From NCBI GenBank assembly GCA_020404895.1, contig JADBWK010000019.1, forward strand, positions 101,691 to 165,690: a stretch of 64,000 nucleotides of DNA, in the 5' to 3' direction. Shown here piece after piece: positions 55,373-64,000 of this stretch. Position numbers and translations under genes: made by a program. Every line of letters begins with the position of its first letter. Position 1 is the stretch's first letter. This DNA is from Pseudanabaena sp. M085S1SP2A07QC (lineage in GTDB: Bacteria; Cyanobacteriota; Cyanobacteriia; Pseudanabaenales; Pseudanabaenaceae). The notes under the pieces are model-generated. The model ran no database searches, had not been told where the DNA came from, and was given only the letters and a program-made list of their open reading frames with translations.

Positions 55373-58300
55373 CTATTTACTCACCAACACCCACGCCACC
55401 AAGTCAAACTTATCAACCTGAAATTTTTGATCAACATTCCCATCTTGCTTCACAAAATCTAACGCCATTTGATTACCCTTTTTAATTTTTCCAAATAGAT
55501 CTCGCACCGCCGTTCCCATCGTCTCCTTAGTCGTACCATCCGCCATCACTTCAGTTTGCACCGATTGACTACTAAGCCAAGACTTGAGCGCAGTTACTAA
55601 CTCAGCGATCGCCACCTCTTCACCTCGCTCCACAGCAGCAGGCACATATCTATCTTTCTCCTTATGCAAAGTCAGAAAATCTAAAACTTCCTTTTGATTA
55701 TTCAAAACCAACTTGCCAGACTTATCGATATAAATCAAATCAAACACCTGATATTGATGATCGAGTTTTTTCGATGGTTTCGCAGGATAGCCCAGCAAAG
55801 CCACTATTCCATTACTACTATCAGCATCTCCCCCAAATCCCGAATAGACACCCTTGGGCATCTGGCGATATTTATCCTTATCACGATTAAACTCAGCAAG
55901 TAAATCCTGTCGATAGCGCTCCAAAGACAAACTATCAAAGCCTAAACCTTGATCGCTTACCTCGATGTCATCCCAAGTGATTAGCATCTGTTCCATCATG
56001 CGATCGTTCATCTTGCGATCAAAGTCTTCATCATGAGCCATCTTGGCAAAGCTATCCGAGAACTGATGATCGACCTCAGAGCCAGCCAACTTCATCGCCG
56101 CCATCCGTTGCTCAATCCGTCCTTGTAGATTGAGATAGGAATTAATATTATCTGAGGGCCAGAAGTTAATCCCGAAGATCTGCTCGTTCGGACTACCAAG
56201 GCGATCGATCCGTCCCATACGCTGAATAATCCGTACAGGATTCCAATGAATATCATAATTAATCACCATATCTGCATCTTGTAAGTTCTGCCCCTCACTG
56301 AGAGCATCCGTAGCAATCAAGATGTCAATGGGCTTAGTTAACTTCTGGTGCGTATCAGGATGGTTTTCTGCAATCCAAGCTTGCCATTCTACAAAAGCTT
56401 TTAACCCTTGTTTATCTAAACTTTGCTCAGAGCTTTCGTCAAAGTTAAATGCCCATTCCTTTTCACAAAAAAGCTTGGTATATGGTGCAAACCTTTCGAG
56501 AACCGCTTCCATAGACTGTTTGCGATCGCTATCATCTGAGTATGAGCCTGTCCCAGATGCGATCGCAATCTTCTCAAACCCTCTCGCTTGCAGTTGCTCA
56601 AACAGATATACTGCCGTATCCCGATAGACCGTAAAAATAACTACCTTGGGATTATGGTTATTTGCGCCCGACTTACGCTTTTTGACAATCTCTGCAATCA
56701 AAGCCTTCAACTTATCATCACAGGATTTCAGCCGATCCGACTTTTTGGAGGCTGGAGCAATCTCTTTGTCAAGTTTTACAGCAAACTTTTGCAAGTTGAC
56801 CGACAGCTTATCTAGAGCATCTAAATCTTTCTTTAAATCCTCTTTGAATTTGTCTAAGTTCCCAACCCGATCAATTTCCGCAATACTAATCGGGCGTTTT
56901 TTGCCTAGCGTGTACTGCTCAACCGCTTCTGTAAACTCATCGTCATTCTGATCGTCATCCAAGTTAACCACATCATTTTCTAGGGTTACTGGTTTTGCCT
57001 TGTTTGCTTGATACGCCTTAATCTTATCTAAAGCATTTTGATGATGATCCTTAATCTTCTCAACCGTTGAATAAAACGAACACCAAGAAGACTCTAGCCG
57101 CTTCACCATCAAGATATAAATCATCTTGACCAGAAAGCGATCGCGCAATTTTTCATCCTTCAATACATCTTTTTTTACGCCTGAATTATCATCTAAATCA
57201 TCTTCTAAATAAGAGGCTGGTTGATAGCCTGACAGCATCGGAGGGAAATGGTCAAACAACTCCTCAAAGGTTTCAAAATTACCAAGCTGATGTGGTGTTA
57301 CAAACAAGTTTACGGGCTTATTTTTGACAGGAAAGATTAAATCAGTCTCCTGACTCTCAACCATCTTGCGAGTTCGTGCTACGAGCAAAGAGTCAGTCAA
57401 GCGAAAGAAATCATTACCTGAGAGTTTTTTAATAAAGTCTCCGATTTTGGGATTGTCATCTTTGCGCCATTCATTAAACATTGTCTGGGCTTGCTTAAAC
57501 GAATAGTCAATATTTCTGACACCCAATTTTGCATCATAGCCATGCACATTCCCCTGCACCATCAACTTAAACTGGTTTCTAGCATCATTCAGAGAGTTAT
57601 TGATCGGCGTTGCCGATATCAATAAGACTTTGACATCTTGGTTTTTCTGTAAAATCTGCTCAACCAGAAACTTATAGCGATTTGCCTTGTCATTTCGCAA
57701 GTTATGACTTTCATCAATCACGATCAGCTTCGGCTTATCGTCACGAAAGAACTTATCAGCGCGATCGCTATAGGACTCTAAACGAGAGCTACTCATATCC
57801 GTATGAAAGCGCATGAAAAACTTGAGCTTGTCACTTTCAAATTTAGATTCCTGATTTTCCTTGTATCGTCTCCAGTTATCCTCTAGTTTTTTAGGGCAAA
57901 GCAAGATCACCTCACGCCCCTGCATCTGGAAAAACTTCATTACCGCCAAAGCACTCCAAGTTTTACCCAAACCTACCGCGTCCGCTAAGATTGCCCCATC
58001 ATATTTCTGAAGCATCCGAATTAAACTCAGGACACCTTTTTTCTGGAAATCATACAGAGCATTAAAAATAGCCGTATTTTCTAATCTGCCCACTTGACGA
58101 TTAAATTCTGGATCGTTCTCAATTTCTAGAATTTGATTGCCAAATAGCTCAAATAAAATCTTGTAGTAAATATCCCGTGGCGAATATTCAATAAATATTT
58201 TAGTGATCGCCTCAATCAGATATTGCTTAAAATCAATCTTTTTACTCGTACCATCCTTAGCCAGAATCGTTTTCTCTTTATGAGCTTGAGGCTTATGCCA

Positions 58301-58816
58301 GAGAGTCTCAAACCATTCAACTAGCTCTTTATATTGGCTATTGTTTCCCGTCTCCGCAATATTTAACTCAAGATTATTAGTTTGCTTTTTGCCAATTCCT
58401 GCTTCCGTCAGGTTCGAGCTACCTGAAATAAAGTATTTGTTGCGATCGTCTTTCTTTGACGGCTCAAACAAGTAGCACTTAGCATGACAAAAATTTGGCT
58501 CTAAAGTTTTTGCTTTAACCTTGTCCTGCTTTAAAAAATCGACTGCTTCCTGAGCCAGACGACTAAGATTTAGTGCTGCCTCAATCGTAATGTTCTCATT
58601 TAGTAAATCTAAGGGGCGATCATCAACTTGATCTAAGTTAACGATGTCTCCCAGCACTAGCCGAAACTTGGTAATTTTTTGATTAACCTGTTGCGAAAGA
58701 TAAGCTAAAGCCCCAACCGTGAAATAGCCTGTAACGATATCAATAGTGCCATCTTCTGTATATTGCTTAATCCACTCATGGACTTTTAGATTCTGGTTTT
58801 CATTATCTAATATCAT
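55373..58816 (-). CDS. PLD-nuclease / SNF2-type helicase fusion
   Basis: The 1147-residue protein has an N-terminal phospholipase-D-like domain ([12 protein letters not shown] and [12 protein letters not shown], about 108-140), then an SF2 helicase with Walker A at [13 protein letters not shown] (about 280), [11 protein letters not shown] (about 365), [11 protein letters not shown] and the motif V-VI region [18 protein letters not shown] (about 865). PLD-helicase fusions occur in ATP-dependent restriction (NgoAVII-like) and DISARM-like systems. The start ATG at 58816 follows the vestigial sbcC stop with no gap. Confidence 0.9.
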   Translation of the reverse strand: MILDNENQNLKVHEWIKQYTEDGTIDIVTGYFTVGALAYLSQQVNQKITKFRLVLGDIVNLDQVDDRPLDLLNENITIEAALNLSRLAQEAVDFLKQDKVKAKTLEPNFCHAKCYLFEPSKKDDRNKYFISGSSNLTEAGIGKKQTNNLELNIAETGNNSQYKELVEWFETLWHKPQAHKEKTILAKDGTSKKIDFKQYLIEAITKIFIEYSPRDIYYKILFELFGNQILEIENDPEFNRQVGRLENTAIFNALYDFQKKGVLSLIRMLQKYDGAILADAVGLGKTWSALAVMKFFQMQGREVILLCPKKLEDNWRRYKENQESKFESDKLKFFMRFHTDMSSSRLESYSDRADKFFRDDKPKLIVIDESHNLRNDKANRYKFLVEQILQKNQDVKVLLISATPINNSLNDARNQFKLMVQGNVHGYDAKLGVRNIDYSFKQAQTMFNEWRKDDNPKIGDFIKKLSGNDFFRLTDSLLVARTRKMVESQETDLIFPVKNKPVNLFVTPHQLGNFETFEELFDHFPPMLSGYQPASYLEDDLDDNSGVKKDVLKDEKLRDRFLVKMIYILMVKRLESSWCSFYSTVEKIKDHHQNALDKIKAYQANKAKPVTLENDVVNLDDDQNDDEFTEAVEQYTLGKKRPISIAEIDRVGNLDKFKEDLKKDLDALDKLSVNLQKFAVKLDKEIAPASKKSDRLKSCDDKLKALIAEIVKKRKSGANNHNPKVVIFTVYRDTAVYLFEQLQARGFEKIAIASGTGSYSDDSDRKQSMEAVLERFAPYTKLFCEKEWAFNFDESSEQSLDKQGLKAFVEWQAWIAENHPDTHQKLTKPIDILIATDALSEGQNLQDADMVINYDIHWNPVRIIQRMGRIDRLGSPNEQIFGINFWPSDNINSYLNLQGRIEQRMAAMKLAGSEVDHQFSDSFAKMAHDEDFDRKMNDRMMEQMLITWDDIEVSDQGLGFDSLSLERYRQDLLAEFNRDKDKYRQMPKGVYSGFGGDADSSNGIVALLGYPAKPSKKLDHQYQVFDLIYIDKSGKLVLNNQKEVLDFLTLHKEKDRYVPAAVERGEEVAIAELVTALKSWLSSQSVQTEVMADGTTKETMGTAVRDLFGKIKKGNQMALDFVKQDGNVDQKFQVDKFDLVAWVLVSK

Positions 58817-58870
58817 CTATTCACACCTAGAAACAGTAAATCCTTCGACAATTAGCTCAATTGGACGCAT
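58817..58870 (-). pseudogene. Vestigial sbcC start overlapping sbcD
   Basis: ATG 58870 reads MRPIELIVEGFTVSRCE and then stops. The first 12 codons match the start of the intact sbcC at 48371 (MRPLELIVEGFT), and the two share a 19-base identical run. The ATG overlaps the sbcD stop by 14 bases, the usual sbcD-sbcC junction. The next codon is the start of the helicase gene. Confidence 0.9.
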
Positions 58871-60023
58871 CGCTAAACTCCATATACAAATCCTTAAATG
58901 CAGCAATCACATCTGGTGATAATGTCTTTTCCCGATCGCTATAAAATTTTTGAAACTCAGCGATCGCATCAAAGCGATCGTAATCTTTAGGTTCTGGAAC
59001 CCGTACTGATTCATTCAAGATTAACTTTGGCTCTACCATTACCGCTTGAGGACAGACTTTTCGCACCCGATCTGCTAGTCCGATGGGCGGCGTATCCACA
59101 GCGATCGCAAATTTCAAATAGCCGACATAATCGCGATGCGCTTCTAATTGCTCATCAAGCTGATCGATATGACATTCCACTCGTTTAAGAGGCTTTTGGC
59201 AAGCAAGGGGCTGAAATTGCACTTTCGCAGGTCTACCCACTTCCACTTCAATCAAATTAAAGCCCTTCTCTTCGCCCACTTCGCCAAAATCTACTTGAAT
59301 TAATGATCCTGCATAATAGGTCGGTGCGGCATTGGCAATCTGTTGAGGACGATGGATATGACCTAAGCCTACATACTGACATTCTGAAGGGATTGATTGT
59401 CCTGAAAGGCTATAGACAGCACCACTATAAAAGGCAGCCTCTGAGCCTGTAAACTTCGCGCCATCAACGGTCATATGCGCCATCATCACATTCACAGCAT
59501 CGGTCTTAAATGCAGTAGCCAGATCTTGCAAAACATAGGTTGCCAAGGTTTTATAATCATTGCGTTGCTCAACAGCATCTTTATTCCAAACATCCTCAGC
59601 CGCTAATAAGCGCCGCTCTGAAGCAAAAGGCATCGCGCCAACACATAGCTTTCCATTAGCAGTATCAATATTAACAACGCCCCCTTCTTCGGCAATTCTT
59701 GGTCTACCTAAAGCCCTCACTCCTGCAAGAGATAGTAAATGCGCAAGACTATCAATCCGATTGGCAGAGTCATGATTTCCTGCGATCGCCACTGAAGGAA
59801 TACTTGACTGATTAAGCTTATAAAAAAATTCATAGGCAACTCGTTCTGACTCAGTTGTGGGATTCGGTACATCAAAAATATCCCCCGCCACAAGTACGGC
59901 ATCAACTTCAAATTCTTGAGCATATTTGAGTATTTCTTCCAATGCTAGGGCAATTTCAGGAGTGCGATCGACTCCCTTTAATTTTCTACCCAAATGCCAA
60001 TCAGAGGTATGAATTAAACGCAT
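58857..60023 (-). CDS. sbcD: Exonuclease subunit SbcD (Mre11-like nuclease)
   Basis: The 388-residue metallophosphoesterase has the Mre11 motifs HTSDWHLGRKLKG, LVAGDIFDVPNP, IAGNHDSANRI and YVGLGHIHRPQ. It works with SbcC on DNA ends and hairpins. In most genomes sbcC follows at once. Here only its first codons remain at this position, and the full gene is 10.5 kb downstream. It begins one base after the end of the next gene. Confidence 0.96.
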   Translation of the reverse strand: MRLIHTSDWHLGRKLKGVDRTPEIALALEEILKYAQEFEVDAVLVAGDIFDVPNPTTESERVAYEFFYKLNQSSIPSVAIAGNHDSANRIDSLAHLLSLAGVRALGRPRIAEEGGVVNIDTANGKLCVGAMPFASERRLLAAEDVWNKDAVEQRNDYKTLATYVLQDLATAFKTDAVNVMMAHMTVDGAKFTGSEAAFYSGAVYSLSGQSIPSECQYVGLGHIHRPQQIANAAPTYYAGSLIQVDFGEVGEEKGFNLIEVEVGRPAKVQFQPLACQKPLKRVECHIDQLDEQLEAHRDYVGYLKFAIAVDTPPIGLADRVRKVCPQAVMVEPKLILNESVRVPEPKDYDRFDAIAEFQKFYSDREKTLSPDVIAAFKDLYMEFSDASN

Positions 60024-60024
60024 A

Positions 60025-61092
60025 TTATTTTACCAATGTTAGCGACTTTAATACTTGCAAATAGACTCCCATTCCCACAGGCTCACAGCGTCTAAACCCA
60101 CCATTTGCACTACTATCTGGAATACTTCCACCTGAGATGAGTGCTGGATTTCCTTTTAGCTCAAAAAAGCTCGAAATAACTACGACACTGTTATCGCGAG
60201 CATTCTCTGTATAAACTCCCACTGAGCCAAACTCCGTCTGAACTTGATTTACTCTTTGCAGACCTCGTGAACCAGATTGAGTGGAACGGATACTAATACA
60301 GGTGTTATTTTCTCCTTGATAGGCGATCGTGTAACCAGAGTCATCATCACCATTAGCATATTTGTTCGCTTCTCCCTTGGCATAAACTAAGCGAAACCCT
60401 TCTGGAATAAAATTTGGCGCAACAATTGGGATTGGCAATTGTAGAAGTAACGCTTTTTGTTCTGAAGTCAATAAATTCCCAGTGTCTTTCTTTGGCTGAC
60501 TTCCAATTGCAGTAGAAATCGTATAATTAGGAGCGGTTTCAAAAAACTCGCCAGTACTATTCAAACAATTCATTAGGGATTCAGAATATTTCTCTCCACT
60601 ATCTTTTTGAAAGAAATTATATTCAGAGGGAGAACCACCATCTAGCGATATCGAGAGATTCTCACCATTCTGACTTAAAGTTACAGTTCTTGCATGTTTT
60701 TTCCAGCCATCCGCAACAAAATAATCTTTTTCAGCAGATAAGGAGCCAGTAGTCTCGCCAACTGCGACAGCATAGCGCCCAGATGGCATAGAAACACCTT
60801 GATAACAGATACGGCTTCCCTGCTTTGCGATCGTAATGTATCTGGAGCCTGCATTATATACACCTGTAATTAGAGATACTTGCTTAGATGACGATCGCCC
60901 ATCGATTGCATCTGCTTTAATCACGGATTGTTGATCATTTGTAGCTGCTTTTGTTTGAGATTCAGGTAGGTTTTTAGTCGTTTCTGCCTGAGTCGTGGCT
61001 ATACCTGCGTTAACAGCAGGCTGTTGGGCGCAAGCAGTGACTTGAACAATGACATTAAGCAAGATAAATGGAATACATAGTTGCGATCGCAT
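60025..61092 (-). CDS. Putative lipoprotein of unknown function
   Basis: ATG 61092 begins MRSQLCIPFILLNVIVQVTA followed by Cys-Ala, a lipoprotein signal (VTAC). The mature part is polar and Gln/Thr-rich for 50 residues, then has two beta-rich segments (YNAGSRYITIAKQGSRICYQ, GFRLVYAKGEANKYANGDD). I do not recognise the domains. The 355-residue product is probably anchored in the outer or plasma membrane. Confidence 0.7.
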   Translation of the reverse strand: MRSQLCIPFILLNVIVQVTACAQQPAVNAGIATTQAETTKNLPESQTKAATNDQQSVIKADAIDGRSSSKQVSLITGVYNAGSRYITIAKQGSRICYQGVSMPSGRYAVAVGETTGSLSAEKDYFVADGWKKHARTVTLSQNGENLSISLDGGSPSEYNFFQKDSGEKYSESLMNCLNSTGEFFETAPNYTISTAIGSQPKKDTGNLLTSEQKALLLQLPIPIVAPNFIPEGFRLVYAKGEANKYANGDDDSGYTIAYQGENNTCISIRSTQSGSRGLQRVNQVQTEFGSVGVYTENARDNSVVVISSFFELKGNPALISGGSIPDSSANGGFRRCEPVGMGVYLQVLKSLTLVK

Positions 61093-61140
61093 TGACAATT
61101 CTCCTATCAAATAAAGAATAAACCAAGATCTCAAGTTCTT

Positions 61141-61219
61141 GGCTAAAAGCTCAAGTCCACTGAAGAGGACTACAGAATACTTTTAATTAACCCCTTGAAA
61201 CGGGTTTGAGCTTTTAGCC
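61141..61219. repeat. GGCTAAAAGCTCAA inverted repeat
   Basis: GGCTAAAAGCTCAA (61141-61154) and TTGAGCTTTTAGCC (61206-61219) flank two small nested stems (AGTCC/GGACT and CCC/GGG). It lies between the lipoprotein gene and rnhB. Confidence 0.8.
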
Positions 61220-61247
61220 CGCACTTGAGTGTGCAGGGCATCATAAG

Positions 61248-61859
61248 TCATAATTTTATTTTAAAGGTTTTACGATGGAGATCGCTATAGCCAAGTTGCG
61301 CGATCGCTTCTCGATGTTTAGCCGTACCATAACCCTTATTTGTGCCTAGATCATAGCCTGTATATATTTCTGCTAGTCCTACTATCCTGCGATCGCGCCA
61401 CACTTTTGCGATAATGCTTGCCGCCGCAATTGAGATTGACAGAGAATCCCCCTTAATTACTGTAGTTTGTGGAATTGGCGCAATTAGTTTAAATCGCAAA
61501 AGTTGATTGCCATCGATCAAGCAATGCTTAGGCTGTGGATTTAGCTTGGCGATCGCCCTCTCCATCGCTAGTAAACTCGCTGCGAGAATATTCATTTCAT
61601 CGATTTCCTCAACTGATGCTGTACCAATTTCACAGGCGATCGCAGTTTCACGAATGATTAGATCTAATTTTTCGCGCCGTTGGGGTGATAGCTTTTTGCT
61701 ATCAGTTACGCCAAGCTCTTCTAAAGAAGCAAATTTATCAATTGGCAAAATCACAGCCGCCGCCACAACTTCACCAAAAAGACAACCCCTTCCAACTTCG
61801 TCAACTCCTGCTACAGGATAATTTGCAATTTCTAGCGATCGGATGTCTTCTTGATTCAT
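61248..61859 (-). CDS. rnhB: Ribonuclease HII
   Basis: It cleaves RNA of RNA-DNA hybrids and removes single ribonucleotides. The motifs are YPVAGVDEVGRGCLFGEVVA with the first Asp-Glu pair, TDSKKLSPQRRE, CLIDGNQ and the ISIAAASIIAKVWRDR block. ATG 61859 gives 203 residues. ATG 61892 (MLYIPKDEISF) is also possible. Frames longer than that run into the hairpin and are not native. Confidence 0.94.
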   Translation of the reverse strand: MNQEDIRSLEIANYPVAGVDEVGRGCLFGEVVAAAVILPIDKFASLEELGVTDSKKLSPQRREKLDLIIRETAIACEIGTASVEEIDEMNILAASLLAMERAIAKLNPQPKHCLIDGNQLLRFKLIAPIPQTTVIKGDSLSISIAAASIIAKVWRDRRIVGLAEIYTGYDLGTNKGYGTAKHREAIAQLGYSDLHRKTFKIKL

Positions 61860-61918
61860 GAAACTGATTTCATCTTTTGGTATATAGAGCATAGCAAAGC
61901 AAGTTTTGCTCAGGACAT

Positions 61919-61974
61919 AAAACCAGAAGATGAGTTGCGGCGCTTCGCGCCGCAACTCGTTTCTTGGATTTTGG
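61919..61974. repeat. GGCGCTTCGCGCC hairpin upstream of rnhB
   Basis: The core GAGTTGCGGCGC pairs with its complement around TTC (61932-61958), and looser complementarity continues outward. The preceding GGACATAAAACC flank matches the copy at 250-304. Confidence 0.75.
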
Positions 61975-62025
61975 TTTATACTGGCTAACTCTTTTTTTTG
62001 CTATATGTTATAGCGCTTTGCGCTG

Positions 62026-62095
62026 ACTTAAAACCCAGTGAAAATTTTGAAAGTACCGCGAAGCGGCACTTTCAAAATTTGTTATCCTAAATACA
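62026..62095. repeat. Long palindromic repeat upstream of trpB
   Basis: TATAGCGCTTTGCGCTGACT leads to a hairpin with AAATTTTGAAAGT arms and a CCGCGAAGCGG tip. It lies about 65 bases before the trpB start. Confidence 0.7.
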
Positions 62096-62157
62096 GTGTC
62101 ACAAGCACCACAAGCAAGTTTTAATAGTAGCTAACTCATCAGTCAAGACCCACCGCA

Positions 62158-63390
62158 ATGACCACAACGCCGATCGCACCCAAAACAACTACACAAACCA
62201 CACTCGTCAATCGTCCTGACGCATTAGGACGATTTGGCATTTTTGGGGGCAAATATGTCCCCGAAACCCTTATGAGCGCCCTTGCTGAACTGGAAACCGC
62301 CTTTTATCATTACAAGAACGATCCAGATTTCAATAACGAGCTAGATGGCTATTTACGGGACTATGTGGGTAGACCCAGCCCTCTGTACTTTGCGGAGAGA
62401 TTGACGCAGCACTATGGGACTGCTCAGATTTATCTAAAGCGAGAAGACCTCAACCATACGGGTGCGCACAAAATCAATAATGCCCTAGCTCAAGTTCTCC
62501 TCGCTATCCGCATGGGCAAAAAGCGCGTAATTGCCGAAACAGGTGCAGGACAACATGGTGTGGCTACGGCAACTGTTTGCGCTCGCTTTGGTCTAGATTG
62601 TGTGATTTATATGGGCGTGCAAGACATGGAACGCCAATCGCTGAATGTATTTCGGATGAAGCTCATGGGTGCGGAAGTGCGTCCTGTTGAAGCTGGTACT
62701 GGTACGCTCAAAGATGCCACATCTGAAGCAATTCGTGATTGGGTAACTAATGTCGTCGATACCCATTATATTCTCGGTTCCGTTGCTGGTCCACATCCTT
62801 ACCCAATGATTGTCCGAGATTTTCATGCCGTGATTGGTAAGGAGAGTCGTCGCCAGAGTCAAGAGAAATGGGGCGGTTTACCAGATATTTTGCTTGCTTG
62901 TGTTGGTGGTGGCTCCAATGCGATGGGTCTATTCCATGAGTTCGTCGATGAGCCGAGCGTTCGCTTGATCGGTGTGGAAGCAGCAGGTAAAGGCACAAAT
63001 ACTGAGTTCCATGCCGCAACTTTAACTCTTGGGCGCGTTGGTGTATTACATGGCGCAATGAGCTATCTATTACAGGATTCGGAAGGACAAGTTCAAGAAG
63101 CGCATTCCATCAGTGCTGGCTTAGATTATCCAGGTGTTGGTCCAGAACATAGCTATCTCAAGGATTTAGGTCGTGCTGAATATTACAGCGTCACCGATCA
63201 AGAGGCTCTAGATGCATTTCAACGACTCTCTCGTTTGGAAGGAATTATTCCCGCTTTGGAAACATCCCATGCGATCGCTTATCTGGAAACCCTCTGCCCA
63301 CAACTAACCGCCGATCAGCGCATTATCATCAACTGCTCTGGTCGTGGTGACAAGGATGTAAATACCGTAATTCAGCATTTACATCTGTAA
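62158..63390 (+). CDS. trpB: Tryptophan synthase beta chain
   Basis: The PLP enzyme joins indole and serine. The 410-residue protein has [20 protein letters not shown], the PLP lysine in [29 protein letters not shown] and the phosphate-binding [10 protein letters not shown]. It is a stand-alone gene, as usual in cyanobacteria where trpA lies elsewhere. The stop codon TAA (63388-63390) lies in the left arm of the following terminator. Confidence 0.97.
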   Translation: MTTTPIAPKTTTQTTLVNRPDALGRFGIFGGKYVPETLMSALAELETAFYHYKNDPDFNNELDGYLRDYVGRPSPLYFAERLTQHYGTAQIYLKREDLNHTGAHKINNALAQVLLAIRMGKKRVIAETGAGQHGVATATVCARFGLDCVIYMGVQDMERQSLNVFRMKLMGAEVRPVEAGTGTLKDATSEAIRDWVTNVVDTHYILGSVAGPHPYPMIVRDFHAVIGKESRRQSQEKWGGLPDILLACVGGGSNAMGLFHEFVDEPSVRLIGVEAAGKGTNTEFHAATLTLGRVGVLHGAMSYLLQDSEGQVQEAHSISAGLDYPGVGPEHSYLKDLGRAEYYSVTDQEALDAFQRLSRLEGIIPALETSHAIAYLETLCPQLTADQRIIINCSGRGDKDVNTVIQHLHL

Positions 63391-63430
63391 AAGATAAAGT
63401 CGGCACGAAGTGCCGACTTTATCTTTTACA
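63386..63430 (+). terminator. trpB terminator containing the stop codon
   Basis: TGTAAAAGATAAAGTCGGCA pairs exactly with its complement around GAA. The TAA stop of trpB is the first part of the left arm. Confidence 0.85.
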
Positions 63431-63530
63431 GCGCTTTGCGCTCAAACCAAAACCAAGATAAATTTTGAAAGCGTTGCGAAGCAACGCTTTCAAAATTTAT
63501 CTTATGGCTCGTTTGATCGGCAATTGCTGT
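63428..63530. repeat. Long palindromic repeat, complete copy
   Basis: ACAGCGCTTTGCGCTCAAAC leads to a hairpin at 63455-63503 (arms AAGATAAATTTTGAAAGC, tip GTTGCGAAGCAAC), then TATGGCTCGTTTGATCGGCA ATTGCTGT. It has the same edges as 13632-13725 and the inverse of 14848-14953. Confidence 0.85.
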
Positions 63531-63720
63531 CAGTTTGTGCAGATATCCATCTCTCTGCTTCTAGTGCTACCATGCATCCTGTTCCTGCGGCAGTAATTAC
63601 TTAACGATATTCGCTATCTTGGACATCGCCACAGGATTAGATACCTTCAATATTAGTAGCGGTTGACTTTCCTTTAGTGATGATAGAACCCATCGCGTCG
63701 AGTTCTATTTCTATAATCAA
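63504..63720 (-). pseudogene. C-terminal relic of thioredoxin reductase
   Basis: On the minus strand the frame reads IELDAMGSIITKGKSTATNI, EGI, stop, SCGDVQDSEYR, stop, VITAAGTGCMVALEAERWIS AQT. This is the C-terminal part of TrxB (CGDVQD-x-EYRQ-x-ITAAGTGC), with two Gln or similar codons changed to TAA. The 3' end merges into the palindromic repeat. The N-terminal two thirds are absent. Confidence 0.85.
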
Positions 63721-63723
63721 TAT

Positions 63724-63776
63724 AGCTACTTAATTAGTGGTTTGCGGCGAAGCCACACACCACTAATTAAGTAGCT
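63724..63776. repeat. Palindromic hairpin with TTGCGGCGAAGCC tip
   Basis: AGCTACTTAATTAGTGGT and its complement surround TTGCGGCGAAGCCACAC. Confidence 0.75.
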
Positions 63777-63970
63777 GGAAAAGGAGTAGCCACTCATAGC
63801 AATCTCCTGAGTATATCTGCTTAATTAAGATAGGTTTCGCTATACGTGACAAAATATATCTAGGGCAACCGCACACGTTTCTTAACAAAAAAAAGAGATA
63901 TATCTTAACAAGCACGAAAGTGGGAGGTAACAACAGGAGAATTGAGGATATTTAAAAAGAGAAGTCGAAA

Positions 63971-64000
63971 ATGTCACCCCAAAACAGCCCTGCGGCACTA
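63971..64000 (+). CDS. Possible 5' end of a gene that leaves the window
   Basis: ATG 63971 reads MSPQNSPAAL to the window edge. About 90 bases upstream TAGGGCAACCGCACACG resembles the tip of an insertion sequence, so this could be the start of a transposase. There is too little sequence to be sure. Confidence 0.2.
   Translation, partial: MSPQNSPAAL

Larger units (their letters stand above)
63391..64000. other. Gene-poor right end of the window
   Basis: It holds the trpB terminator, a long palindromic repeat, a thioredoxin reductase relic, another hairpin and the possible edge of a mobile element. No intact gene is seen. Confidence 0.5.

Noticed and set aside
61860..61955. Longer N-terminus of RNase HII
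   Set aside because: The upstream codons come from the hairpin at 61919-61974 and are not part of the enzyme family.

Overview
The window looks like a chromosomal segment of a filamentous cyanobacterium, most likely close to Pseudanabaena. The evidence is the very dense HIP1 octamer (GCGATCGC), a rubredoxin rubA followed by the photosystem II assembly gene ycf48, dapL-type lysine synthesis, thiC under a TPP riboswitch, several Uma2/DUF29 proteins, and many small palindromic repeats. The species call is an inference; no rRNA or tRNA gene was seen.

Layout. 0-5.6 kb: a transposase stub, a secreted beta-helix protein, thiC, a Uma2 protein and cobU. 5.6-12.7 kb: a repeat-rich accessory stretch with a nitroreductase-marR operon whose palindromic operator recurs at a second promoter, a membrane protein, a broken glutathione transferase, tetR and hxlR regulators in one reading frame, and an HxlR-linked oxidoreductase. 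12.7-18.3 kb: a dead IS1-family element carrying a nested MITE, formamidase, an RNase H-fold protein that has lost its catalytic residues, and an ISKra4-like element that splits a membrane protein gene with a 9-bp target duplication. 18.4-22.9 kb: rubA-ycf48, an acyltransferase, bolA, a DEDD-exonuclease-like protein and an NrtR-like Nudix regulator.

23.0-29.5 kb is the most interesting operon. Downstream of the divergent NrtR-like gene and a paired palindromic operator lie a PP2C phosphatase, an ADP-ribosylglycohydrolase, a YegI-like kinase with a zinc ribbon, a PD-(D/E)XK-like protein, a nicotinamidase-like hydrolase, a small ribbon-helix-helix-like protein and a TerY/YegL-like VWA protein. 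This combines a TerY-type phosphorylation triad with NAD/ADP-ribose enzymes. 29.5-38 kb is mostly housekeeping: topA, a thioredoxin-like protein, a glycosyltransferase, dapL and a 5'-nucleotidase. 38-41.4 kb holds decayed pieces that look like a former DNA phosphorothioation (dnd) locus. 41.4-45.3 kb: an inositol-phosphatase-family enzyme, an SDR, a CCA-adding-enzyme family protein and DUF29.

45.4-60 kb: sbcC and sbcD are separated by about 10.5 kb of restriction/defence-type genes: a PLD-SNF2 helicase, a PD-(D/E)XK protein, an Eco57I-type methylase, GxxExxY, EVE and DUF1828-type genes. A vestigial copy of the sbcC start still overlaps the end of sbcD, so the island probably entered the sbcDC operon. 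60-64 kb: a lipoprotein, rnhB, trpB, a thioredoxin reductase relic and the edge of another possible mobile element.

Across the window, perfect or near-perfect hairpins sit at gene ends. They share core sequences but have different, compensating arms, and several contain the stop codon of the preceding gene.
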